From positions 62,001-126,000 of the forward strand of contig NZ_AKJY01000014.1 in assembly GCF_000282115.1 (NCBI RefSeq): a DNA stretch of 64,000 nt, in the 5' to 3' direction. The position numbers were made by a program, and so were the translations under genes. The DNA is from Chryseobacterium populi. Its GTDB lineage: Bacteria > Bacteroidota > Bacteroidia > Flavobacteriales > Weeksellaceae. The notes under the pieces are model-generated. The model was not told the origin of the DNA and ran no database searches. It saw nothing but the letters and a program-made list of their open reading frames with translations. The number at the start of each line of letters is the position of its first letter. The first letter of the stretch is position 1. Below, in pieces: positions 8,701 through 16,624 of the stretch.

Positions 8701-10557
8701 GCTGATAATGAAAACAGCAGTGTGGCTTTCCGGAGAAATAAATTAGGACTGGTAACCAGCGAAAAACAAGGGGAACATTCCATCAATTACGAGTATGACC
8801 ATGAGGGAAACCTAATTGGTTTAAAAAGCAGTTTAGGGGCAGAGATCGATTATGCATATAATGATCTTGGTCAGCTTAAAAATGTAACTGCTGCTACAAA
8901 AGATGTTCATCAGCCCTGGCAGATGAATCTGAACATCAGCCGAAACGGGCAACTATTTTCCCGTGAAATGACAGGTGGAGTTGAAAGTGTTTTCGAATTC
9001 GATCACACCGGAATGCCGGTAAGCCAGAAAGTGATAGTGAATAAAACTAATACCGCTTTCCATAAAGATTATCATTGGGCAGCAGGAAGCCGGTTACTGC
9101 AGGTTTTAGACCGTGTAACAGGTGGAAGAACGGGATTTGATTATGATGCTTTCGGAAGTCTCGTAGCTGCAGAATATTCGAATGGCGAGATTCAATACAA
9201 AAATCCTGATGAGACAGGCTGCTTATATGAAAGTGCAAGAAGAACTGACCGCGTTTATGATAAAGGCGGAAAGCTGATGCGCGACAAAAACTGGTTTTAT
9301 CATTATGACGAAGAAGGAAATTTACTGTTAAAAAGTAAACGGCCGGTTAATAATATCAAATCAGATCAGAAAGAAGAAGAAAATCAGCATCCTTATTACA
9401 AATCCATTGCTGGAGACTGGCTGAATGAGCAGAAATTGCAGGACGGAGATATTCTACCGAATGTCAATGAAAATTTTCCCGAAGAAATCCAGAACCCGGA
9501 ATGGGAATCCGGAGACTGGGCATATTCCTGGAAGGCAAACGGAATGCTGGCAAAAGTAAAACGACCTGATGGGAAGGAGGTGAGCTTTGAATATGATGCG
9601 CTGGGAAGAAGGATTTCGAAAATTGGGAATAAGAAAATAACTCGGTATATTTGGGATGATGATGTATTGTTACATGAATGGGTTTATAATATTGAAAATA
9701 TTCCTGTAACAGAAATAACGGAAGGCGGAGAATTGAAGATTAATCCGGAACCTGCAGAAAATGTAGTAACATGGATTTATGATGGAGGTGGCTATACACC
9801 GGTTGCGAAATTGATTGGAGATAAAAAATATTCTATAGTTAATGATTATTTAGGCACGCCAATTCAGGCTTTTGATGAAGAGGGAGATTTGATCTGGAAA
9901 AGAAAATTGGATATTTATGGTAGTATAAGAGAGGAAAAAGGAGATTTTAACTTTATACCATTTCAATATCAAGGTCAGTATTATGATCCTGAAATTGATT
10001 TGAATTACAACAGATTCCGTTATTATGATCTTGATTCTGGTGTTTATATCAGTAAAGATCCAATTGGTTTATTAGGAGGTTTTGGACTATACAATTATGT
10101 GAAAGACACCAATGTATTGTTGGATATTTTAGGTTTAATGCCTAATAATACTGCAATTGGTGATATGGCGGAAGGGGATTTTGTAGATGGGCTGCGAAAA
10201 AGGGGGTGGAATGTTTATACTGAGATTAAAAATGGATCTCAGAATGGTATTGACGTGGTGGCACAGCATCCTTTAACTAAAAAAGTTCACGTTTTTGAAG
10301 TCAAAGCTAATTCTTCAAGATTAAGTGTTCTTCAGAAAGGAGATGATTACATTCAAAATATTTTAGACGAAGTAAGAAATAACGGAAAGCTGAGAGGACA
10401 AAAAGTAGATCCTGGAATGGTAAGAATAGCAAACATAATTGATAGAGATATTAAAGCTCATGGAATTGAAGGTAGATTGGTGAAATACAAAGTCAATAAA
10501 TCTACAGGAGATGTAACGATGACAAAAATGAGTAATTGGCCACAAAAGTATACATAA
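5797..10557 (+). CDS. PAAR-like/Rhs T6SS effector with C-terminal PD-(D/E)xK-type nuclease tip
   Basis: 1586 residues. Domain order: a Gly-rich linker (SGGGGGG, about 72-79); a PAAR-like region (about 110-300) rich in Pro and Gly, ending in GGPVLVGG; a DUF6531-type segment beginning PVNFASGAMLFEWDDF (about 363); many YD/Rhs repeats (about 480-1420) of the form YEYD.GN; and the Rhs core end. The self-cleavage motif is DPIG (D1421) followed by exactly 18 residues and DILG (D1443). The last ~140 residues form the toxin. Its helix near E1459, then D1486 (NGIDVV) and E1501-x-K1503 (FEVKA), fit a PD-(D/E)xK nuclease, so the probable target is DNA in a rival cell. The final kilobase looks more AT-rich than the core, as expected for an exchangeable tip. 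The immunity gene follows after 3 bp. Confidence 0.88.
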   Translation: MADQNKSKIKKIRVTKPDMNPDRSLSVSADVTSFSMEKTTQGWKNGMKNNFESLNPVSMAKSVVGGDEGQSQSGGGGGGETSVTAEKAAPKSKVKLIKVNTPAITPTAIQHTSKHFDIVLAIDIHWTLIPPPPSFMLIPLPLPHPFIGIVFDVMDYIKFNIPIPQFIRNLKPNLPESIPMGGSIYVHGRHKATTTTSVMGVVIPFRHVTSLIPVYIIPFPQEAPHEGEVYYGAQTVLAQGSKMSGNQPQQVLTCMGLPFGMTMLPAMPDKPKKNPLAYFAFYNNFSSMYIQINTGGPVLVGGAFVPHVYTPGEMLMRFAGMALMRGLTKSLGKGVTKFNHFLQGKFGKTNPVSRVLCKVGLEPVNFASGAMLFEWDDFNIEAGTPLQWTNVWYSDRPYTKGMLGNGIFNSHDLYIVPDEGDEVAAWVHPEELQPMPIPVPPVGEELTYYRSRKIWQYRPNSSVWIIRKGTDIYTYKRFHHITEGSIFKVIHIEYGDGTTREYDYQEENIVLKSIKDVKSGFSIETTLHPELKKVSEVYYCYKNQRDLQVRYHYDERGNLTHVWDIHKKAIIFEYDGENRVIRRTNRNEMSYHWEYDKKSRVVHTKGLEGFMEGLLNYNEEEGYTEVVYPKQDNKTERYYYDEDLLVYKQVDGEGGETWYDYTSHNELKMTGTPEGRVQGYTYDEFGNIKIFHTPDGEEYHYQYNEFGQIIARFSPSGTSETWNYDEEGRLISYTDPTEETVSYHYFNDEKLPESSTKQYIETHYEYNNRNQITRLTNNIGGEQYWKYDEYGRLLMFSPRPLNRTLWNRDKMGRVIEVNEQGQLPLKLRYDAYDLPIYATDGRAEWLMSYTPMGSLKRQVRRNALTLKKEETLVFGYNAYENLMSITNEKGEVYRFERNNNNEIIGETGFDGQQKFFIRDKDGLVTQTRNPNGKNVFYEYDLGGRLTQTHYPDGTWEAYQYDTSGMLIKADNENSSVAFRRNKLGLVTSEKQGEHSINYEYDHEGNLIGLKSSLGAEIDYAYNDLGQLKNVTAATKDVHQPWQMNLNISRNGQLFSREMTGGVESVFEFDHTGMPVSQKVIVNKTNTAFHKDYHWAAGSRLLQVLDRVTGGRTGFDYDAFGSLVAAEYSNGEIQYKNPDETGCLYESARRTDRVYDKGGKLMRDKNWFYHYDEEGNLLLKSKRPVNNIKSDQKEEENQHPYYKSIAGDWLNEQKLQDGDILPNVNENFPEEIQNPEWESGDWAYSWKANGMLAKVKRPDGKEVSFEYDALGRRISKIGNKKITRYIWDDDVLLHEWVYNIENIPVTEITEGGELKINPEPAENVVTWIYDGGGYTPVAKLIGDKKYSIVNDYLGTPIQAFDEEGDLIWKRKLDIYGSIREEKGDFNFIPFQYQGQYYDPEIDLNYNRFRYYDLDSGVYISKDPIGLLGGFGLYNYVKDTNVLLDILGLMPNNTAIGDMAEGDFVDGLRKRGWNVYTEIKNGSQNGIDVVAQHPLTKKVHVFEVKANSSRLSVLQKGDDYIQNILDEVRNNGKLRGQKVDPGMVRIANIIDRDIKAHGIEGRLVKYKVNKSTGDVTMTKMSNWPQKYT

Positions 10558-10560
10558 GCT

Positions 10561-11394
10561 ATGGAGCACAAAAAATTAATAAACGAGTTTAAGAAACAAA
10601 TTAATCAAATAAAAAAAGAAGGGGTAAGTCAGGAGGAAATCAATCAGTATTATGATTTGATAAGACAGAGTATTCAGGATGATATTAAAGACGGTTTTAA
10701 GGAAACAATTGCCCGAAATCTAACTTTGGGAATTGGCATCCATGCCGGAGAATATCCAAAGCACCTCATTTTGAATGACCAAAAAGAAGGCTGGAAATAT
10801 ATCACTCGTTACTTACTTTGGCAGCAGCACATTTTACAAAAACTTTTTACTTATAAAGAAGTTACCCCAAGATCTGTGGGATGCATTATCGGCCTGTCAC
10901 TTTTTTGGAATATGAATGATCTTGCAAAACTGTCAAGAGAATATTTTAAATTACTGTTTGAAGATGATAAAGAAAAATATAAGCAAAAAGAGACTCATCA
11001 TTTGTTTATGGCCATCCTGTATGATTTGAATGAAACAAAAGAAATAAATCAGGAATTATATTCAGCTTTACCAGAAGAAAATATTTACAAAAAATTTCTT
11101 GATAATTGGATATCAACAGACAAAAAAATAGTAGGTGATTTGCTTTTTGAAATGTGTGATTTTCATATTTATAGCTCACTGGATCTAAGAGATAAATTTT
11201 CTGAAATCCTTTCATTGAACTATATTCCATATGAAATTAAACTAATCGAAAAAATCAGAAGTGAGCAAGGATTAGTTAATGTAAAAACTGATCATCCATT
11301 ACTTGAAACTAAATTGGCGGAAATTCCTGAAAATCAGTATGAATGGGATTTGTCTAAAGATGAAGTTTATCAATTTTTAATAAGAAGAGAGTGA
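10561..11394 (+). CDS. Putative immunity protein for the Rhs nuclease tip
   Basis: A 277-residue protein starting 3 bp after the Rhs stop, the usual place of the cognate immunity gene. It has no signal peptide or membrane segment, as expected for a cytosolic inhibitor of a nuclease. It is highly charged and predicted all-helical, with an aromatic-rich segment (YLLWQQHILQK) near residues 80-95. I cannot assign it to an immunity family with confidence. The function is inferred from position, size and AT-rich composition matching the toxin tip. Confidence 0.65.
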   Translation: MEHKKLINEFKKQINQIKKEGVSQEEINQYYDLIRQSIQDDIKDGFKETIARNLTLGIGIHAGEYPKHLILNDQKEGWKYITRYLLWQQHILQKLFTYKEVTPRSVGCIIGLSLFWNMNDLAKLSREYFKLLFEDDKEKYKQKETHHLFMAILYDLNETKEINQELYSALPEENIYKKFLDNWISTDKKIVGDLLFEMCDFHIYSSLDLRDKFSEILSLNYIPYEIKLIEKIRSEQGLVNVKTDHPLLETKLAEIPENQYEWDLSKDEVYQFLIRRE

Positions 11395-11450
11395 ATTTTT
11401 TTGTTAAAATTTAAAATGTAAAAAATGATACTTTTAATGCAGGTAAAATA

Positions 11451-11842
11451 ATGATAGAAAAAATAAAAGTAAAAGAATCAGCTTTTAAATATGGTCCGGT
11501 TTTGAGTGAAATTTCTTTAATAACAGACTTGAGATTCCTTGATTAAGCAAAGACCATTCAGAAAAATTAAACTTTCAAAAATATATTTTGAAAATAAAAT
11601 GATTATCTCTGAAAGTGATGAACCAGAAAGATATGATTTTACCCTGGATGTTAATGAATTTAAAAGGTATTTAAAAAGGCTTTGCGGGAGATTACGAAAA
11701 ATTTAAAGGAAAAACCATGAAGTATATCTAGAATCGTATGATTTTTGGCGTGTGGATTTGAAGCTTTAGAACAAAGCGAAGATGAAGAATAAAAGAAAAT
11801 GGAGATCAACTTTTTAAAGAATTAAAAAAATATGGACATTAA
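11451..11842 (+). pseudogene. Decayed immunity-array gene, multiple frameshifts
   Basis: Pieces of one protein can be read by changing frame five times: MIEKIKVKESAFKYGP at 11451, then SESDEPERYDFTLDVNEFKR near 11605-11665, GDYEKFKGKTM at 11687, VYLESYDFWRVD at 11722, EALEQSEDEE at 11760, and ENGDQLFKELKKYGH ending at 11842. The last piece overlaps the start of the Imm51-type gene by 11 bp, as tightly packed operon genes do. The ancestral product would be about 130 residues, acidic and soluble. I do not recognise its family; immunity to a lost toxin tip is the likeliest role given its place. Confidence 0.6.
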
Positions 11843-12182
11843 TGATTTTAAAGGCACAATCAAACCTTTTTTCTGGATAGAGCATAATAACAGCTTTTCC
11901 GTTTGCTTAAATGCAGGAGATTACAAGCCTGAAATTTTTGAAACAAGGGCTGAAGAAGGTTTCGAAGGAAACGGGTACGACTGGGCATCCTTAGCACAGG
12001 TATTTCTGGACGAAAAAAAGCCGGATTTAAACGAAGATATTAAATTTGATCCCGAAGCCGGAATGTTCTGTACTTATTCCTCAAATGCAGAAAGCTTAAA
12101 AGAATTTATTTCGGAATTTAAGAAAATCTGTGAAGACGATACCAAAATACAGGATCTGTTTTCAAGAGCAGAATTAGACTGA
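11832..12182 (+). CDS. Imm51-family immunity protein (orphan)
   Basis: A 116-residue acidic cytosolic protein resembling the Imm51 family as I recall it: FFWIEHNNSFSVCLNAGDY near the N-terminus, then ETRAEEGFEGNGYDWASLA, FDPEAGMFC, and a C-terminal LFSRAELD. Imm51 members neutralise tips of polymorphic toxins. No cognate toxin fragment lies beside it; the only toxin here is the nuclease tip, which has its own immunity gene. It was therefore probably kept from an earlier toxin as protection against relatives. A good terminator follows. Confidence 0.75.
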   Translation: MDINDFKGTIKPFFWIEHNNSFSVCLNAGDYKPEIFETRAEEGFEGNGYDWASLAQVFLDEKKPDLNEDIKFDPEAGMFCTYSSNAESLKEFISEFKKICEDDTKIQDLFSRAELD

Positions 12183-12203
12183 TACCCATCAGGAAAATAT
12201 ATC

Positions 12204-12230
12204 AAAGACTTCGTGAAGAGGTCTTTTTTT
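12204..12230 (+). terminator. Terminator of the T6SS effector/immunity unit
   Basis: AAAGAC (12204-12209) pairs with GTCTTT (12221-12226), with inner TTC/GAA pairing, followed by a T run to 12230. Confidence 0.7.
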
Positions 12231-12297
12231 ATGAGGTTAAACTTTAAAAATTAAAAATCTCAGCTTAAAATGTAGACTGAAAATATTCCTATTTTCT

Positions 12298-12305
12298 TAT
12301 ATTTG
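12298..12305 (+). promoter_or_regulatory. -7 promoter element of polA (TATATTTG)
   Basis: It matches TAnnTTTG. It overlaps the alternative TTG start at 12303, which argues that translation begins at the ATG at 12321. Confidence 0.65.
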
Positions 12306-12320
12306 TTCATTATACAAAAT

Positions 12321-15146
12321 ATGGACGCAACACAAGATAAAAGGCTGTTTCTTATCGATGCTTATGCAATGATTTTCAGAGGATATTACGCATTGATCAG
12401 AAATCCGAGGTTAACGAGCACAGGAATCGACACATCTGCTATTTTTGGTTTTACCAACTCTCTGATCGAATTGATCAGAAGGGAAAAGCCAACCCATCTG
12501 GCTGTTGTTTTTGATGTGGGACAGGCAAGCGTAAGAACTGATGACTACTCGGATTATAAAGCCAATCGAAGTGAAACTCCGGAAGCTATTAAAATTGCAG
12601 TCCCCTATATTCACAGGATTCTGGAAGCAATGCATATCCCTAATCTGGGTGTGGAAGGCTATGAAGCGGATGATGTGATCGGAACCATTGCCTGTAAAGC
12701 AGAAAAAGAAGGCTACACCACATTCATGGTGACACCGGATAAAGACTTTGCACAGCTTGTGACGGATAAAATTAAAATGTATAAACCAGGTTTAAAAGGT
12801 GGTGATATTGAAATTCTTGGAGTAGAAGAAGTCAAAGCCAAATACGAAATTGAAGACCCGAAACAGGTAATCGACTTCCTTGCCATGATGGGTGATGCGG
12901 TAGATAATATCCCCGGGCTGGATGGAGTGGGTGAAAAAACTGCAATGAAATTCCTTAAAGAATTCGGAACCATTGAAAATCTTTTAGCCAATACCGATCA
13001 GTTAAAAGGGAAGCTAAAAGAAAAAATAGAAGCTTCGGCAGAACGCGGAATTTTATCCAAAAAATTAGCCACCATTATCTGTGACGCCCCAATCGAATTT
13101 CATCAGGAACAATATGATCTTGAAACCCCGGATTTTGAAAAAGTAAAAGAGGTTTTTGATGAAATAGAATTCAGAAGGCTGTACGAAAACCTTTACCGTG
13201 CTTTTGCTCCTACGGAAACGGTTGTGGTTGCTGAGGTTGAAGTGACTCAGACGGCACAAGTTACCCAGGTAAAAGGCCAGGTTACCCAACTTGATTTATT
13301 CGCCAATTTTGAAGAACTGGATCAGGCTACCTCCACAAAATCAACCATCGAACATAACGAACATTTATATCAGTTCGTCAATAATCCAAAAGCTCAGAAA
13401 ATTCTTGTTAACAATCTGCTGAAACAAAGAGCAGTTTGTTTTGATACCGAAACCACTTCCCTGAATGAGCTGGAAGCAGAGCTGGTGGGAATGAGCTTTT
13501 CCTACAAAAAAGGTTTGGCTTACTATATTCCTTTGTCGGAAGATAAAGGTGAAGTATTGCAGACCCTGGAAATCTTCAGGCCTTTTTTTGAAAAAGAAGA
13601 CCTGCTGAAAATTGCCCACAATCTGAAATTCGATTATAAGATTCTGAAACAGTATGATATTACAGTGAAAGGAGCGATGTTCGACACAATGATTGCCCAT
13701 TATCTGCTAAATCCGGACGGAAGACACGGGATGGATTATCTATCAGAAGTCTATTTAAATTATAAACCTGTTTCCATTGAAACCATTATCGGTAAAAAAG
13801 GGAAAAACCAGGGGACTTTCAGAGATGCCGACCTTAGGACACAAACCGATTATGCAGCAGAAGATGCAGACGTAACATTCCAGTTGTACGAGCTGTTTGC
13901 TCCGCAATTGAAAAAAGAAAACCTGGAAGATCTGTTCTTTAAAATAGAGATGCCACTGATGGAAGTGCTGGCAAAAATGGAGCTGGCCGGAATTTCCCTT
14001 GATGAAAAATGGCTGGCTCAGGAAAGCATCGATCTTGAAAACGATTTAAGACAATTAGAATCCAAAATATTTGAAATTTCCGGTGAAGAATTCAATATGA
14101 ATTCACCAAGACAATTAGGGGAGATCCTGTTTGAAAAAATGCAGCTTGACCCGAAAGCCAAAAAAACCAAAACCGGACAATATGCAACTTCGGAAGATGT
14201 ATTGCAGAAGCTGTCTTCAAAGCATGAGATTATCAAGCATATTCTTGAATATAGAACCTATCAGAAGCTGAAATCAACCTATGTGGATGCGTTACCGTCC
14301 CAGATCGATAGAGATGAGCGTGTGCATACCAATTTCTCACAAACTACAGCTGCTACAGGGCGTCTGGCTAGTGTCAACCCTAATTTACAGAACATTCCGA
14401 TCAGAACATTGAGAGGGCAGCAGATTCGTGGTGCTTTTGTTTCAGGAGAAGGAAAGAAAATTATCTCTGCCGATTACTCGCAGATCGAACTTCGTCTGAT
14501 TGCTGAAATCTCAGGAGAAGATAATATGATCAAAGCATTCCAGAATGGAGAAGATATCCACGCTTCAACTGCTGCAAAATTGTTTAAAATACCTTTGGCG
14601 GAAGTTTCCAAAACCCAGAGAAGCCAGGCTAAAACTGTTAACTTCGGAATTATCTATGGTCAGGGCGCCTTTGCATTGGCTGAGCAGACCGGATTATCAA
14701 GAACCGAAGCTAAACAGATGATCGAAGCTTATTTTGAAACCTATCCGAAATTAAAGGAATACATGGCGGAACAGGTAAATAAAGCCCGTCAGCTAGGTTA
14801 TGTAGAAACTATTTTAGGAAGAAAACGCCACTTAAAAGATATTAACTCCGGGAATTTTGTGGTAAGGGGACATGCAGAAAGAAATGCAGTAAATGCCCCT
14901 GTACAGGGAAGTGCAGCCGATGTTGTAAAAATGGCAATGATCAAAATAGATCAGCAGCTCGACGAACAAAAACTACAGACCAAAATGCTGTTACAGGTTC
15001 ATGACGAATTGGTATTTGAATCTCCTGTTGATGAGATTGAAACAGCTTCCAAACTGATCAAAACCGAAATGGAAAGCGCTATTGAAACACAGGTTCCGTT
15101 ACTGGTTGAGGTTGGGGTAGGGAACAACTGGCTGGAGGCACATTAA
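12321..15146 (+). CDS. polA: DNA polymerase I
   Basis: 941 residues from ATG 12321, the usual full length. It fills gaps and removes RNA primers during replication and repair. Order: a 5'-3' nuclease (about 1-290) with LIDAYAMIFRGYYAL and GYEADDVIGTIA; a 3'-5' proofreading domain (about 345-530) that keeps FDTETTS, so proofreading is probably active; and the polymerase domain with DYSQIELRLIAEISGE (motif A, about 717), RSQAKTVNFGIIYGQG (motif B) and QVHDELVFE (motif C). It stands as a single gene with its own promoter between the T6SS genes and a stretch of gene remnants. Confidence 0.97.
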   Translation: MDATQDKRLFLIDAYAMIFRGYYALIRNPRLTSTGIDTSAIFGFTNSLIELIRREKPTHLAVVFDVGQASVRTDDYSDYKANRSETPEAIKIAVPYIHRILEAMHIPNLGVEGYEADDVIGTIACKAEKEGYTTFMVTPDKDFAQLVTDKIKMYKPGLKGGDIEILGVEEVKAKYEIEDPKQVIDFLAMMGDAVDNIPGLDGVGEKTAMKFLKEFGTIENLLANTDQLKGKLKEKIEASAERGILSKKLATIICDAPIEFHQEQYDLETPDFEKVKEVFDEIEFRRLYENLYRAFAPTETVVVAEVEVTQTAQVTQVKGQVTQLDLFANFEELDQATSTKSTIEHNEHLYQFVNNPKAQKILVNNLLKQRAVCFDTETTSLNELEAELVGMSFSYKKGLAYYIPLSEDKGEVLQTLEIFRPFFEKEDLLKIAHNLKFDYKILKQYDITVKGAMFDTMIAHYLLNPDGRHGMDYLSEVYLNYKPVSIETIIGKKGKNQGTFRDADLRTQTDYAAEDADVTFQLYELFAPQLKKENLEDLFFKIEMPLMEVLAKMELAGISLDEKWLAQESIDLENDLRQLESKIFEISGEEFNMNSPRQLGEILFEKMQLDPKAKKTKTGQYATSEDVLQKLSSKHEIIKHILEYRTYQKLKSTYVDALPSQIDRDERVHTNFSQTTAATGRLASVNPNLQNIPIRTLRGQQIRGAFVSGEGKKIISADYSQIELRLIAEISGEDNMIKAFQNGEDIHASTAAKLFKIPLAEVSKTQRSQAKTVNFGIIYGQGAFALAEQTGLSRTEAKQMIEAYFETYPKLKEYMAEQVNKARQLGYVETILGRKRHLKDINSGNFVVRGHAERNAVNAPVQGSAADVVKMAMIKIDQQLDEQKLQTKMLLQVHDELVFESPVDEIETASKLIKTEMESAIETQVPLLVEVGVGNNWLEAH

Positions 15147-15148
15147 AG

Positions 15149-15306
15149 ATGTTTAAGAAACAATATTTCTCTGCATTTTTCTGTGGCTGGGAATAAATTC
15201 ATTTTCACAGGAAAAGAAAATATTATTCATCGGAAACAGTGTGACCTATTACTATGATATGTCAAAAATGCTGGGAAAACGTCTCAAAACAACGATATTA
15301 TGGTAA
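15149..15306 (+). pseudogene. Remnant of a secreted SGNH-hydrolase-like (DUF4886-type) gene
   Basis: The fragment starts MFKKQYFSAFFC, like a signal peptide, and stops early. In another frame from 15190 it continues as GINSFSQEKKILFIGNSVTY and YYDMSKMLGKRLK before a stop at 15306. IGNS-x-TYY.DM is the N-terminal signature of SGNH/DUF4886-type hydrolases. Only about 50 of the several hundred expected residues remain, and there is one frameshift. Confidence 0.55.
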
Positions 15307-15318
15307 CAACGCAGGATC

Positions 15319-15566
15319 AGTGCTTTTGCAGGAAGTGACCTGGAAATTGTTTTGAGAGGACTGAATATTGAACATCTGGTACTTTCCGGAGTCAGCACTT
15401 CCGGGGTGGTTTTATCTACGCTTCGAGAAGCGGCAGACAAAGACTTTAAATTGACGGTTCTTGCCGATTGTTGTGCAGACAGAGATCCAGGGTTTATCAG
15501 GTATTGACAACAAAAATATTTCCGGTACAGGCTGAAGTGACCGATGTTGACTTCTGGATCGGTTAG
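15319..15566 (+). pseudogene. Remnant of an isochorismatase-like cysteine hydrolase gene
   Basis: From 15319 the translation reads SAFAGSDLEIVLRGLNIEHL, VLSGVSTSGVVLSTLREAAD and KDFKLTVLADCCADRDP. After a frameshift near 15488 it continues VYQVLTTKIFPVQAEVTDVD to the stop at 15566. This is the C-terminal part of the isochorismatase fold, including the S-GV-TSGVV segment that carries the catalytic Cys in active members (here Gly-Val). The N-terminal half is missing; the upstream bases belong to the SGNH remnant, so a deletion joined the two. Confidence 0.65.
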
Positions 15567-15576
15567 ATTTAAGACC

Positions 15577-15608
15577 ACCGGATTATCTTAAACAATCCGG
15601 TAGTTTTT
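15577..15608. terminator. Bidirectional hairpin between convergent units
   Basis: ACCGGATT (15577-15584) pairs with AATCCGGT (15594-15601). A T-rich tail follows on the plus strand, and A residues precede the hairpin for the leftward gene. Confidence 0.6.
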
Positions 15609-15612
15609 ATAA

Positions 15613-16236
15613 TTATTTCTTATTTGTGGATTTCTGTAAATTCTCAATCTCCTTTTCCATTCTTTGTCGCCATCCTTTTCCGTTTCTTTTTTCAAGATAG
15701 GGCATAACCGTATTATTATATTTTTGCCGGGCTTCTATATCTTTAAGATCTACAAAACAGCCTGTATTCTTATAGATAATACCATAATTTTTACGGATGC
15801 TGTCTGTTTGCTGTATGATCTTTTCATTAAAATCGACTATTATTCCGTTTGCATATTCAATAGTTATCTGGTCATTTTTTATATCTTTTTCGGCTTGTCT
15901 GAGATATTCATTTTCAAGCTTTGCGATTTCTTTTTTGTTTTGAATGAGATGATCTATTGAAAAATAAGAAAGAGAAATAAAGAGAAATCCGTTTAAGATA
16001 AGAAAGGCATAAAGAAACTTGGTTTTAGAACTCAGTTGTCTGATTTCTATCACACTGATCAGCCAGGAAACCAATGTAATAACTCCCAGGATAATTAATA
16101 AAAAAATGATTCCGCATTCCTCTATAATCTCCCAAAGATTAAATCTCATTGGATAATTGATGAAGTAATATCCCAGGATATAAATACTGAAATTGAGGAT
16201 TAAAGCGGTGATAATAAAAATGTAAAACCTTTTCAT
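15613..16236 (-). CDS. Membrane protein with long cytosolic/periplasmic tail, unknown function
   Basis: 207 residues. Three membrane segments (about 5-27, 43-65 and 73-94) are followed by a charged C-terminal region (about 100-207) likely to form a coiled coil (KKEIAKLENEYLRQAEKDIK), ending in a Lys-rich tail. No family recognised. Its ATG overlaps the stop of the upstream gene by 4 bp (ATGA), so the two are translationally coupled and probably act together. Confidence 0.6.
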   Translation of the reverse strand: MKRFYIFIITALILNFSIYILGYYFINYPMRFNLWEIIEECGIIFLLIILGVITLVSWLISVIEIRQLSSKTKFLYAFLILNGFLFISLSYFSIDHLIQNKKEIAKLENEYLRQAEKDIKNDQITIEYANGIIVDFNEKIIQQTDSIRKNYGIIYKNTGCFVDLKDIEARQKYNNTVMPYLEKRNGKGWRQRMEKEIENLQKSTNKK

Positions 16237-16574
16237 TTAAAGAAAATCTTATAAGCTTCTACCAGAATAAGGCCAAAAATAAATAAGACCACAAACGAAA
16301 TAATACAAAGAAGATAAAATTTTCTGCTTTGTTGATAATCAGAGGCACTGCTAAAATCATCGGTCGTCAGAAATTGATTTTCTTTTAAAAGTTTTTCAAC
16401 ACGGTCAGAATCTTTTTCGTTGAAATAAAACCTTACAGAATCTAAGCCTCCCGGCATTTCGGAATCTATCCAGTATTCAATATCCATATCAAGGAGCTTG
16501 CCTTCAAAAGCAATATGTTTTCTGTAGGGAATATAAATTCTGTATTTATCTTTATCAAAAGCTGTTGGCTTCAA
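16233..16574 (-). CDS. Small single-pass membrane protein, unknown function
   Basis: 113 residues: a soluble N-terminal domain of about 85 residues, then one membrane helix (about 88-108), giving a tail anchor. No in-frame ATG precedes the conserved-looking start of the domain, so initiation is probably at TTG 16574. The 4-bp overlap with the downstream membrane protein suggests a two-gene operon. The product is not recognised. Confidence 0.55.
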   Translation of the reverse strand: MKPTAFDKDKYRIYIPYRKHIAFEGKLLDMDIEYWIDSEMPGGLDSVRFYFNEKDSDRVEKLLKENQFLTTDDFSSASDYQQSRKFYLLCIISFVVLFIFGLILVEAYKIFFK

Positions 16575-16624
16575 ATGATTTTTTTTACAATTTAAATAAT
16601 TGATGAGCTAAAAATCCAGGATTT

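Noticed and set aside
5797-10557. Rhs repeats as a possible assembly duplication
   Set aside because: YD repeats differ from each other at many positions and form one continuous frame, as normal for Rhs proteins.
12303-12320. Upstream TTG start for polA
   Set aside because: The TTG is part of the TATATTTG promoter element, so it would not be transcribed as a start codon.
15901-16060. CRISPR-like repetitive A/T and AGAAA stretches
   Set aside because: These are codon and hydrophobic-segment patterns in a membrane protein gene; no regular repeat-spacer structure exists in the window.
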